From: Spirogloea muscicola
Taxonomy: Eukaryota; Streptophyta; Zygnematophyceae; Spirogloeales; Spirogloeaceae
Reading direction: 5' to 3'
NCBI GenBank assembly: GCA_009602725.1
Contig: WELB01000161.1
Coordinates: 238,301-273,096, forward strand
DNA: 34,796 bases
The position numbers were made by a program, and so were the translations under genes. Below the pieces are notes generated by a model. That model saw only the letters and a list, made by a program, of their open reading frames with translations, was not told where the DNA came from and did no database searches. This document shows positions 21,034 to 31,499 of the stretch, piece by piece (position 1 is the stretch's first letter; each line of letters opens with the position of its first letter).

Positions 21034-22065
21034 GAAGAAGAAGGGCTCGCCCATTGAGAATATGGGCTGGAACAGCCAGCCCAAAAAAGAATGAACAGAG
21101 TACAAGAAGAGGGGGGGGGAAGCCAGGCGAAGCCCTAAGGCGAAGCAGCAGAAATGACAAGCACACAAGAAAAAACAAAGCAGCTACTAACCACTCAGTA
21201 ACCCCTGCTAAGCAGGCGCAGGTCGGAGAGGCTATGCTCCTGGAAGTATGTCCGCTGGCCAGAGCCAGAGGCAGCAGCAAGGGCTCGGCCAGCACGCAGG
21301 TGCAGCGCACGGGCCATGGACCTCTGCAGCGAGACGGCCAGGCGCATGCGATACACCTGGGCCAACGACCCGGCGGCGGGGAAGTCCACCGGCTCCCCAT
21401 GGAAGCGGCGGGCAACGGCGTGACGAGCAAGTTGGTGGAGCAGTTCGAGCCACCGAGCACCCAACGCCCCATGGGTGTCGATAGCCAGAGGGAAGAACGC
21501 GTCGGCTGGCGGATGGTCGGCGTACTTGGTCACCTTTGCGCGAGCGGCGCCTTCGACCGCATACCCAGCCTGGGTGGCACACTGGACTGGGTGGGAGCGG
21601 TCGAAGGCGTCGGTGGTCACCACGTCCAGGAGAAGACGTGGCCCGCCGGCCTGTGGGGTGGCCACCAGGTCGACTCGCCGGCCGTGGACACCGTCGGCCC
21701 TCTCCTGTAGCGGCCCGCCGAGCGCGCTGGCGACGAGGTCGGCGCGCCGGGTGTGGATGCGGCTATCCGCCCCAGCGGTCGGAGGCATGACGCTCGTGTT
21801 CTCGAGCGCCACCGCATAACCGGCCTCGACGAAGATGCCAAACATGGCATTTCGCAGCAGGTCGTGCGTCCTGTCCGCTCCCCGCCCCATGCGCACCTAA
21901 GCATGTGAGCTGCCAACGATGCCGCGTCGGAACCGCGCTCGCCACACTCACACTGCTGTACCCCACTGAGGCAGGGGGGGCGGAGGCCGAGGAGGTGGTG
22001 CACTGCCGTGCGGAAGGCGTCGTCCGGCATCCGAAGTGCGTCGTGGATCGGCAGGACAGACAACC
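21034..22065 (-). mobile_element. F1 LINE copy: zinc knuckle, RLE, C-terminus, 3' UTR
   Basis: Largest 5'-truncated copy on the left side. From the minus strand: a CLSGVQQCECGERGSD..HMLRC knuckle, RIHTRRADLVA, a second HGRRVDLVATPQAGGPRLLL, DVVTTDAFD, KVTKYADHPPADAFFPLAID, LAQVYRMRLAVSLQRSMA, LSDLRLLSRGY-stop near 21203. The 3' UTR runs to the GAAGAAGAA tail at 21034, with the box complement at 21045-21056. It has a frameshift after the knuckle and a duplicated RLE strand. Confidence 0.85.
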
Positions 22066-22235
22066 GTAAAGTGCCGAAAGAAGTGCCGAAAAAGGACTAC
22101 ACTACGAAGTGCAAGAGAAGCGCGGCCAGACTGACTGGTGGCTGGGAAAGGCCAGCCCAAAGGAATGAACAAGGTCTGAAGGAGCCGGAGTGTGAACGAC
22201 TCGGACTAAGACATCAGCCAGGGAACGATCAGTAA
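22066..22235 (-). mobile_element. LINE-tail repeat of the variant subtype
   Basis: It contains AAAAAGGACTACACTAC as near 3790, a GGCTGGGAAAGGCCAGCCC hairpin, and GGAATGAACAAGGTCTGAAG as in the 18190-18605 array. It ends GGACTAAGACATCAGCC, also seen near 22650. No coding part. Confidence 0.6.
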
Positions 22236-22625
22236 CCTCTAGTCAGGAGATGCAAGTCTGAGTAGCTAGCTGGCGGAAAGATGTCGCCCTGACGGAAGCC
22301 GGAGGCCGCCGCCAAAGCTCGGCCTGCGCGCGAGTGAACCGCGAAGGCAAGGGACCACTGCATCGAGACGGCCAAAGGAAGAAAGTGCTCGCCCATTGAG
22401 AATAGGGGCTGGAAAAGCCAGCCCAAAACAGAATGAACAGAGCCAAACGCATAGGAAGACTTGAGCGAGGGACCCGGCGACGTTGAAGCCGGGCTGCTCG
22501 CCCTGCTGCCCGAGGCGGCGGGCCGCTGCACGGCGTGCAAGGCGGTGGAGCAATTCAAGCCATTTCGAGCCAAAGGCTCCATGCACGTCGACTGCCAGTG
22601 GAAGACGGTGCAGAGGGAGATGCAG
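22236..22625 (-). mobile_element. F1 LINE C-terminal fragment with mini-insertion
   Basis: Minus-strand reading gives RAAARRLGQQGEQPG, FNVAGSLAQVF, then an interruption, and MQWSLAFAVHSRAGRALAAA, ASYSDLHLLTRGY-stop. It is very close to the copy at 20619-21033. The interruption at 22377-22441 is a LINE 3' end. Confidence 0.8.
22377..22441 (-). mobile_element. 65-bp LINE 3'-end insertion with 6-bp TSD
   Basis: Only the terminal hairpin, the CAATG-GGCGAGC box and a CTTTCTTCC tail are present. Both sides carry GCCAAA (22371-22376 and 22442-22447). The uninterrupted sibling copy near 20710 reads GACGGCCAAACGCATA, giving the empty site. Confidence 0.9.
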
Positions 22626-22676
22626 ATGGATGCAGAGTGCGAAGGACTAGGACTAAGACATCAGCCAGGGGACGCT

Positions 22677-22965
22677 CGCTGCAGCGGTCGATGGCCCGCG
22701 CGCTGCACCTGCGGGCTGGCAGAGCCCTCGCTGCTGCCTCTGGCTCTGGCCAGGGGACCCACTTCCAGGACCCTAGCCTCTCTGATTTGCGGCTGCTTAG
22801 CAGGGGTTACTGAGTGATTTGTAGCTGCTTTCTTTCTTTGTCTGCTTTGGTTTCTTAGCGCTTCCTCTGGCTTCCTCTGGCCCCCTTCTCGTTCTTTGTT
22901 CATTCTTTTTTGGGCTGGCTTGTCCAGCCCCTATCCTCAATGGGCGAGCCCTTTCTTTTTCTCAC
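22677..22965 (+). mobile_element. F1 LINE 3' fragment with full 3' UTR
   Basis: Plus-strand SLQRSMARALHLRAGRALAA, then LSDLRLLSRGY with TGA at 22811-22813. The 3' UTR holds the hairpin at 22912-22930, the box at 22938-22949 and a CCTTTCTTTTT tail. It is followed directly by another copy in the same orientation. Confidence 0.85.
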
Positions 22966-23160
22966 TTCCAGGAGCCTAGCGTCTCCGACCTGAGGCTGCT
23001 TAGCAGGGGTTACTGAGTGATCCGTAGCTGCTTTGGTTTTTGTTTTGTGTGCTTGTTTTTCTTAGCGCTTCCCCTGGCCCCCTTCTCGTCCTTTGTTGAT
23101 TCTTTTTTTGGGCTTTTTTGGCTTTTCCAGCCCCTATTCTCAATGGGCGAGCACTTACTT
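22966..23160 (+). mobile_element. Second head-to-tail F1 LINE tail
   Basis: It starts only about a dozen codons before the stop (SVSDLRLLSRGY-TGA) and carries a complete 3' UTR with the box at 23141-23152. It joins the tail of the preceding copy without spacer. Confidence 0.8.
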
Positions 23161-23235
23161 CGCCAGGAAACGCTCAGTAACCTCTAGTCAGGAGATGCAA
23201 GCCTGAGTAACAAGCCGGCGGAAAGACGTCGCGCC
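23161..23235 (-). mobile_element. Short F1 LINE C-terminal fragment
   Basis: The complement of CAGTAACCTCTAGTCAGGAG, matching 22220-22290. It encodes the LLTRGY-stop end on the minus strand. Confidence 0.65.
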
Positions 23236-26200
23236 GGCCCCCTCACGGCCTGTCCCTCGCACCCGCCGCCGCTGCTCCCGCCGTCGCCCTGCCGCCCGTC
23301 GCCACCGCCCTCGCCTCCGCCGCCCCGCTCCCCGTCGCCTCAACCGCGCGCTCCCGGCGCCGCCGACGGAGTCTGAGCCCCGAGTTGCTCCAGGAGTCGC
23401 TCCAGGCGAAGCATTTGTGCGTGGCGGTCAGGGCGCCTCGTCCCAGAATCAGGCTGGAGCGGCAGCGCTGCGCCGCCCCTCCGCCTCCAGCGCCGTCGCC
23501 GCTCCCCGCCGTTCTCGCCGCCTCCTGCGTCCGCTTCGTCTCCAGACCCGCTCTGCCGCCGTCGCCGCCGCCATTCCCTCTCCACACGCCACCGACGTCG
23601 ACCGCAACGCCGCCATCGCCCCCCCCATCCCCGCCGCCGCCGCCCCCACCGCCTGCGGATTCTGAGGGCGTGCGGTGCCCCCGCTGTCCGAAGATCTGCA
23701 AGAATGCGCATGGTCTTGCGATTCATGCGCACTCCTGCTTGAAGCGCGCCGGCCTCGCCGCCGCGGCGCCGGCTGTGGCAGTCGCGGCTTGCGGCCCCAC
23801 CGTTGCTGTCCAGGCCGTCCCTGCTCAGGAGCATCACGCGGAGGAGCATATATTGCCTCCCGCCTCAGAGATGTGTGGGGCACCTGCTTTATGGACTCCG
23901 CCCTCGAGACATGAAGGGCCCCCCCGGGTGAACCCGGTCTCTCCGCAGGGTGCCTTGTCCCATGAGCGCGATGCTTCCCCTCATTTTCCAGTGAGTGAGC
24001 ATCCCGTGGCAACAGGGCCGCCGTCCCCACCGCCGTCGCCACCGCCGCTGTCGTCGCCTTCGCCGCCGTCGTCGCCACCGCTACCCCAGAACCCACCACT
24101 GTCGTGCCAGCCATCGACGCCGCCTCCGTCGCCGCCGCCTCCACCCTCTCCGAGCGAGCCAGCGCCACCGCCGCCGCCCCCACCTCCCTCGCCCGAACCC
24201 CTACGGTGGCAATTCTGCCAGAAGACCTACACCACGCGGTCCGGCCGGGCCACCACGAGAGAGCCTGCGCGTGCAACAACAACCGTATGGAGCAGGCGCG
24301 TGGTGCAGCGGCGGGTGATGGCCGCAGGGGCCGGCCAGGCCGGCCAGTCCCTCCCGCGTTGTCCCGCCCACGCCCCAGCACTGGCAGTGGCTGGCCGGCC
24401 TCGACCTGGCTGCCGTCCACCGCCAGGCGGCCCTCCCGCTCGACCGCCACGTCCCTCGCTGGGTGCGTCCGCACATCCATCGAGCGCTCCGCCCGTCGAT
24501 GCAGCGGATTGTCCGAGACCACCGGGATGAGGCGGCCTGGAAGGCTTTCCTCCACTTCCCCCGGCTGCTGCTCGCGGGCGTGTCCCACGGCGGCCGCGGG
24601 CAGGGCCGGCAGCCCCTCCTGGAGCGCGTCCAGCTGTCTGAGGGCGGCCATTGGGAGGAGCTCCTGGCGCGCCATGATGCAGCGGTGGCCGCCTCGGCTG
24701 CAACTCGAGGCGATGAGCGGGCAGCGCCAGACAGGGCCGCCAACGTCCGCCGGGCATTGCGCTACGAGCATGCGGGCGAGCTGTCCAGGGCAGTCCAGGC
24801 CCTGGACGACTCAGTGCTGGCGCCCTGGCGTCCCTGCACCCGGAGGCCCGCTTCCCCCTGCCTCCGTGGCTGGCCATCTTCGCACCGCCGGAGGAGGTGG
24901 CCCTCAACACCGACGCCCTTCGGCAGGCTTTGCAGAGCAGCCGCCGCGCAGCCGCTGGAGGTCCGTCGCACATGCGCACCGAGCATCTCCGCGAGCTCTT
25001 CCTGGAGGGAGATCCAAGTGACTTCCAGGCGCTCCACCAGGTGTGCCAGCTCCTTGCTCGCGACCAGGTCCCGGCCAGCATCCGCAGCGTCATCTGCACC
25101 AGGAAGCTGCTGGCCCCAGCAAGGCCAATGGGGGGATCAGGCCCATTGCTGTCGGCGAAGTGCTCTACCGCCTGGTGGGGCGCGCGCTATGGCAACAGCA
25201 CGCGGGGCTGGCCCAGGACCACCTGGCGCCCCACCGGTTCTGTGCGGGGCTGCGGAGCGGCGGCGAGGTGGTCGTGCACGGCGTACGGGCCCCCTTGGAC
25301 CTGAACCCGGCTGGATGGCCTTGGCGGTGGATGTCCGGAATGCATACAAAAGCGCAGGCCGGGATGTCATCGCAGAGGAGCTGAGGGCGACCTTCCCCAG
25401 CCTGCTACCCTTCTTCAGGCTGGGCTATGGTCAGCCAAGCGACTTGCTGTGGCAGACAGGGCATGGGGTGGTGGAGGTCCTCCGTTCCTCCACAGGCGCG
25501 CGCCAAGGGGATCTGCTGGCTGGGCTGTACTACGCGCTGGCCCACAACCGTGCGCTGCTGGCCACGGTCGCGGCTCACCCCGGGGGTCCACACCCCCACG
25601 TATGCCAATGACACAACACTGGTGGGGCCGCCAGACGACGTCGCGGCAGCCTTTGGCACCCTCGAGGTGCAGCTAGGAGCGATCAGCTTGGGCACCTGCG
25701 CAGCCAAATGCAATGCTTGGTCTTCCCAGGGCCTGCCAGCCCACCTGCGCTTGCCCTCGGGCTGCCAGACACCAGCTGGGGGCTTCACCCTCCTCGGCGA
25801 CCCCATAGGCTCCCCAGCCTTTGTGGTGGAGCAGCTCCAGGCACGACTGCTGGTGCCCTCCGGCCGGCGGACCGCCTTCACACGCTGCAAGACATGCAGC
25901 TGGCGACCAATATGCTGACCAGGTGCATTGCCCAGCGTCCGCACTACTTGGCCCGCGTCCTCCCTCCCTCCCCGGCGGTGAAGGCGGCGTACGCGGCTTT
26001 TGACTCTGGCATTCTGGCGAGCGCTGCCACTCTCCTCCAGCACCCCGGCTTCCTCACCACACCAGCCGCGCTGCTCCAGGCTAGCCTGCCTGTCAGCAGC
26101 TGCGGTCTGGGCTGCCGCCCAGTTGCCCGCGCTTGTGAGGCCGCCTACCTGGGCAGCTGAGCCCAGGCCGCCGCACCCATCAGCCAGCGGTTCCAGGCTC

Positions 26201-27455
26201 ACGGCATCCGCACCTTGGAGCGGGTGGTGGCTGAGGTGGAGAAAGGCTCGCTGCCCTTCCAGGATGCTCTCCGCGCCACCCGCGACGGGCTCCCGGCGGC
26301 CCACCCTGACATGTCGAAGCAGGTTATTCCATTCATCCACCTCGGGCACACCCCCGACCTGCAGGCCCAGGCCAGCTACTCTGCGCCTGTGGACAAAGCA
26401 GCCTATGACTGGGTGGTGGAGCTTCTTCCGCAGCAAGACATTTGAGGCCGCGCCCGGCTCCTCTCAGCCTCCTCCCCCGGGGCGGCGGCGTGGGTATTCG
26501 CGCTCCCCATCTACGCGGCTCTCACCATGCCTGATGCAGTCTGCAGGACGGCGGCCCACCGGCTTCTGGCCCTCCTCCTCCCCTGCCTCATTGGAGTCAT
26601 GCAGTGCGAGTGCGGTGCCCGCCACGCCCACCCTGCGGAGCTGGCGGCCCACATGCTCCGTTGTGCCCACAGCGGTGAGAGGACCGGATCCCATGACCTT
26701 CTCAGGGACGGCATGCAGGGTGTCCTCATCAAGGCGGGCTACAAGGTGGCCGTGGAGCACACGTCGATAATGCCCACCGTGCGCGGCGCCGATGGTCAGC
26801 TCCACACTCGGCGCGCCGACCTAGTTGCCATCCCGCCCGGCGGCAGTCCGCGTATCATTGCGGATGTGGTGACCGCTGACTGTCGACTCCGCCAACCCCT
26901 TCAAGTCGGCGGCGACCGCTGGGCATGCGGTCGCTTTGACGGCATGCGTTGCCTGGGCAAGGAGCGGAAGTATGCAGATCACCCCCCAGGCAATGAATTC
27001 GCGGCCCTTGCCATCGACGTCCACTGGGCTTATGGCAGCGGCTGGCTGTATCTCCTCCAGCGGCTTGCCTTGGCAGGCAAGCGAGCGGCGGCCGGGTCCG
27101 CCAGGGGGGTTGCCCGGCTGTACACACGTTTTCCTGGCCCAGGTCTTCCGAATGCTGCTCTTCGTGTCCCTTCAATGCTCCCTCGCTCATGCCGTCCACT
27201 CGCGCGCGGGCCGTGCTATCGTTGCTGCTTCCGGGTCTCGTCTGCCTGCATCTTTTCCAGCTTCGAGCTACTCTGACCTGATGTTGCTCACCCGCGGGTA
27301 TTGAGCTTCCTGTGGTCCCGTCGTGTCTAGTTGTCTAGATGCCTAGCTGTGTGTTTCCCTTCTTTTCGGCCCCTGTTGTGGCTCTTTGGATTTTGTCCAT
27401 TCGTTTTTGGCTGGCTTCTGCCAGCCCCTCCTTTCTATTGGCGAGCTCCTCCCTG
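23236..27455 (+). mobile_element. Near full-length RLE-type LINE, degenerate (copy A)
   Basis: Domains in order on the plus strand, in several frames: Pro/Ser-rich start, zinc finger CPRCPKICKNAHG..IHAHSC (~23680-23745); damaged second finger (FCQKTYTTRSGR, first Cys now Trp, then a frameshift); linker HWEELLARHDAAVAAS; RT block GGIRPIAVGEVLYRLV (~25134); motif A MALAVDVRNAYKS; motif B GARQGDLLAGLYYALA; motif C TPTYANDTTLVGPPDDV (catalytic Asp changed to Asn); knuckle VMQCECGARHAHPAELAAH; RLE HTRRADLVAIPPG..IIADVVTAD; C-terminus DLMLLTRGY-stop near 27304; 3' UTR hairpin 27409-27426 and box near 27437. At least six frame changes show it is dead. RLE-bearing LINEs include R2, NeSL, HERO and CRE; exact clade unassigned. 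Confidence 0.88.
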
Positions 27456-27485
27456 CTGCCCGAGGCGGCGGGCCGCTGCACATTG
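27456..27485 (-). mobile_element. Spacer of LINE sequence between copies A and B
   Basis: CTGCTGCCCGAGGCGGCGGG matches the F1 coding strand complement at 20776 and 22506. Copies A and B therefore flank a sliver of a third LINE copy. Confidence 0.65.
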
Positions 27486-29690
27486 AAGAATGAGCTCGCC
27501 CATAGAAAAGAGGGGCTGGCAGAAGCCAGCCAAAAATGAATGGACAAAAACCAAAGAGCCACAACAGGTGCCGAATAGAAGGGAAACATACAGCTAGGCA
27601 TCTAGACAACTAGACAAGACAAGACCACAGGAAGCTCAATACCCGCGGGTGAGCAACATCAGGTCAGAGTAGCTCGAAGCTGGAAAAGATGCAGGCAGAC
27701 GAGACCCAGAAGCAGCAACGATAGCACGGCCCGCGTGCGAGGGGACGGCATGAGTGAGGGAGCATTGAAGGGATGCAGAGAGCCGCATCCGGAAGACCGG
27801 AGCCAGGCAGCCGGTCGCGTTGAAGCCGGGCAGCCCCCCAGGCGGACCCGGTCGCTGCTCGATGGCCTGCCGGGGCAAGCCGCTGGAGGAGATTCAGCCA
27901 GCCGCTGCCATAAGTCCCATGGACGTCGTGCCAAGGGCTGCGAATTCATCGCCTGGGGGGTGATCTGCATACTTCCGCTCCTTGCCCAGGGCCGCCAAAG
28001 CGACCGCATGCCCAGCGGTCGCCGCCGACTTGAAGGGGTTGGCGGAGTCGACACAGTCGGCAGTCACCACATCCGCAACGATACGCGGACCGCCGCCGGG
28101 CGGGATGGCGACTAGGTCGGCGTGCCGGGTGTGGAGCTGACCATCGGCGCCGCGCACGGTGGGCATTATCGACGTGTGCTCCACGGCCACCTTGTAGCCC
28201 GCCTCAATGAGGACACCCTGCAAGCCGTCCCTGAGAAGGTCATGGGATCCGGTCCTCTCACCGCCGTGGGCACAACGGAGTATGTGGGCCGCCAGCTCCG
28301 CAGGGTCGGCATGGCGGGCACCGCACTCGCACTGCATGACTCCAATGAGGCAGGGGAGGAGGAGGCCCAGAAGCCGGTGGGCCGCCATCCTGTAGACTGC
28401 GTCAGGCATGGTGAGAGCCGCGTAGATGGGGAGCGCGGATACCCACGCCGCCGCCCCGGGGGAGGAGGCTGAGAGGAGCCGGGCGCGCCCTCAAATGTCT
28501 TGCTGCGGAAGAAGCTCCACCACCTGGTCATAGGCCGCTTTGTCCACAGGCGCAGAGTAGCGGGCCTGGTCACGCTACTCGCAGGTCGGGGGTGTGCGCG
28601 AGGTGGATGAACGGAACAACCTGCTTAGACATGTTAGGGTGGGCCGCCAGGAGCCCGGCGCGGAGAGCAGCCTGGAAGGGCAGCGAGCCGTTCTCCACCT
28701 CAGCCACCACTCGCTCCAAGGTGCGGATGCCGTGAGCTTGGAACCGCTGGCTGATGGGTGCGGCGGCCTGTGCCCAGCTGCCCAGGTAGGCGGCCTCGCA
28801 GGCGCGGGCGACTGGCAGCCCAGACCGCCGCGGCTGACAGGCAGGCTAGCCTGGAGCAGCGCGGCTGGCGTGGTGAGGAAGCCGGGGTGCTGGAGGAGAG
28901 TGGCAGCGCTCGCCAAAATGCCAGAGTCAAAAGCCGGGTACACCTTCACCGCCGGGGAGGGAGGGAGGACGCGGGCCAAGTAGTGCGGACGCTGGGCAAT
29001 GCACCTGGTCAACATATTGGTCGCACGCTGCATGTCTTGCAGCGTGTGAAGGTGGTCCGCCAGCCGGAGGGCACCAGTAGTCGTGCCTGGAGCTGCTCCA
29101 CCACGAAGGCTGGGGAGCCTATGGGGGCGCCGAGGAGGGTGAAGCCCCCAGCAATGCGGAGGCTGCCGCGACGTCGTCTGGCGGCCCCACCAGTGTTGTG
29201 TCATCGCCATACGTGGGGGTGTGGACCCCCGGGGTGAGCCGCGACAGTGGCCAGCAGCGCACGGTTGTGGGCCAGCGCGTAGTACAGCCCAGCCAGCGGA
29301 TCCCCTTGGCGCGCGCCTGTGGAGGAACGGAGGACCTCCACCACCCCATGCCCTGTCTGCCACAGCAAGTCGCTTGGCTGACCATAGCCCAGCCTGAAGA
29401 AGGTAGCAGGCTGGGGAAGGCCGCCCTCAGCTCCTCTGCGATGACATCCCGGCCTGCGCTGTTGTATGCATTCCAGACATCCACCGCCAAGGCCATCCAG
29501 CCGGGTTCAGGTCCAAGGCGGCCCGTACGCCGTGCACGACCACCTCGCCGCCGCTCCGCAGCCCCGCACAGTACTGGTGGAGCGCCAGGTGGTCCTGGGC
29601 CAGCCCCGCGTGCTGTTGCCATAACGCGCGCCCAACCAGGCGGTAGAGCACTTCGCCGACAGCAATGGGCCTGATCCCCCCGCTGGCCTT
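27486..29690 (-). mobile_element. RLE-type LINE copy B, 5' truncated, tail-to-tail with A
   Basis: From the minus strand: GGIRPIAVGEVLYRLV starts just inside 29690, motif A ALAVDVWNAYNSA, motif B GARAKGIRWLG in a shifted frame, motif C TPTYGDDTTLVGPPDDV, then a deletion relative to copy A, RATNMLTRCIAQRPHYLARV, knuckle VMQCECGARHADPAELAAH, RLE TRHADLVAIPPGGGPRIVAD with downstream ALGKERKYADHPPGDEF, and DLMLLTRGY-stop at about 27650. The RLE segment is better preserved than in copy A. Its 3' UTR mirrors that of A. Confidence 0.87.
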
Positions 29691-29691
29691 G

Positions 29692-29920
29692 CAACATATG
29701 GGCCGGGACAAGGGCACTTTCAAGGGTCGGGCACTCACGCTTGCTCTTGAAGGTGCCTTGTGGCTTCCCCAAGCCGCAAGTGGAAGGTGCTGGCTGCTTC
29801 AAGTGCGGTGACAAGAGCCACCAGATCAGGGACTGCCCGGCAGCAGGTCCATCTTCCTGAAGGCCACGTCCACAGTGCCATATAGGCTGGGACAAGGGCA
29901 CCTTATAGAGCAAGCGTGAG
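29692..29920 (+). mobile_element. LTR-retrotransposon gag fragment, plus orientation
   Basis: It contains the zinc knuckle CFKCGDKSHQIRDC (about 29794-29836), a CX2CX4HX4C motif typical of Gag nucleocapsid. It is inverted relative to the array that follows. The flanks at 29702 and 29905-29945 are complementary (GACAAGGGCACCTT/AAGATGCCCTTGTC). Confidence 0.75.
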
Positions 29921-31430
29921 TGCCCGACCCTTGAAGATGCCCTTGTCACGGCCCATATGGTGCTGTGGACGTGGCCTTGAGGAAGATGGACCTACCACTG
30001 GGCAGTCCCCGATGTGGTGGCTCTTGTCACTGCACTTGAAGCAGCCAGCACCTTCCACTCGCGGCTTGGGGAAGCCGCCTTGAGGACGAGCGTTTGAGTC
30101 TTGCCTTGGGTTGAACCGCTTCTTGCCTTGCTCTGCCTCTGCAGATCCGCCTGCCTCCAGCAGGGGACGCTTGCTGGCAATATCCGGCGGGCGTGCTCGA
30201 CCTTCTCGGTGAAGTCCGTGACAGGTTGCGATGTTGCGGAATCCACCGCGACCCAATTTCGCATGCGAGTGGGCAGCCCAGCCTTTAAGCTCTGGCACTG
30301 ATCAATTGGCTTCATGGGCTCACTGCGTAGCTTGGACAGCAGCAACCGGAAGCGCCGCACATAGTGCTTGAAGTCCTCGCTTCTCTCGCCCCTGCGGAGG
30401 GCGTCCAGCTCATGGCGGGCGTGCAGCTCCGCATGTGGATTGCCATGAGCCAATATGAGTGAGCTGAAATAGAATGCCCAGCCGTTGTACTCGTCGGGAG
30501 TCGGGCTCACGCTTGCCCTTGAAGGCGCCCTTGTCCTGGCCCATAGGGCGCTGTGGACGTGGCCTCGAGGAAGATGGACCTGCCGCCGGGCAGTCCCTGA
30601 TCTGGTGGCTCTTGTCACCGCACTTGAAGCAGCCAGCACCTTCCACTCGCGGCTTGGGGAAGCCACCTTGAGGGCGAGCGTTCGAGCCTTGCCTTGGGTT
30701 GAACCGCTTCTTGCCTCGCTCTGCAGATCCGCCTGCCTCCAGCAGGGGACGCTTGCCCAGACCGGCAATATCCGGCGGGCGTGCTCGACCATCTCGGTGA
30801 AGTCCGTGACAGGTTGCAATGTCGCGGAATCCACCGCGACCCGATCTCGCATGCGAGTGGGCAGCCCAGCCTTTAAGCGCTGGCACTGATCAATCGGCTT
30901 CTTGGGCTCACTGCATAGCTTGGACAGCAGCAGCCGGAAACGCCGCACATAGGGCTCGAAGTCCTCGCTTCTCTCGGCCATGCGGAGGGGCGTCCAGCTC
31001 ATCGCGGGCGCGCAGCTCCGCGTGTGAATTGCCGTAAGCCAATATGAGTGAGCTGGAAAAGAATGCCCAGCCGTTGTACTCGTCGGGCGTCGGGCTCACG
31101 CTTGCCCTTGAAGGTGCCCTTGTCCCGGCCCATAGGGCGCTGTGGACGTGGCCTCGAGGAAGATGGACCCGCCGCCGGGCAGTCCCTGATCTGGTGGCTC
31201 TTGTCACCGCACTTGAAGCAGCCAGCACCTTCCACTCGCGGCTTGGGGAAGCCGCCTTGAGGACGAGCGTTCGAGCCTTGCCTTGGGTTGAAGCGCTTCT
31301 TGCCTCGCTCTCCCTCTGCAGATCCGCCTGCCTCCAGCAGGGGACGCTTGCCGGACCAGCAATACCCGGCGTGCTGAGCACCTTGCAGGCGTGCTCCACC
31401 ATCCGCGACAGACAAGTGTACATCACCTGC
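29921..31430 (-). mobile_element. Tandem gag array, about 2.6 units of ~588 bp
   Basis: Each minus-strand unit carries a capsid-like stretch (RSEDFKHYVRRFRLLLSKLR, IDQCQSLKAGLPTRMR), a basic linker (GKKRFNPRQ.NARPQGGFPK) and the CCHC knuckle CFKCGDKSHQIRDC, then runs via GTFKGKREPDARR into the next unit. Knuckles lie at about 30003-30045, 30591-30635 and 31180-31222. The spacing is regular at about 588 bp. No protease, integrase, RT or LTR of this element was seen. Capsid-plus-CCHC is typical of Ty3/Gypsy or Copia Gag; which one is not decided. Confidence 0.8.
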
Positions 31431-31499
31431 TCTAAGCTGACCCGCTCAGTGCCACGGGCAGAGGCAGCCGCATCCAGTACCTTGCTGGAGCCCCATCAA

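Noticed and set aside
24227-25099. Long minus-strand open frames opposite LINE copy A
   Set aside because: They are antisense shadows of GC-rich LINE coding sequence and show no motif of their own.
27339-27609. Opposed open frames near 27340-27610 resembling each other
   Set aside because: They are the mirrored 3' UTRs of copies A and B read as protein, not genes.
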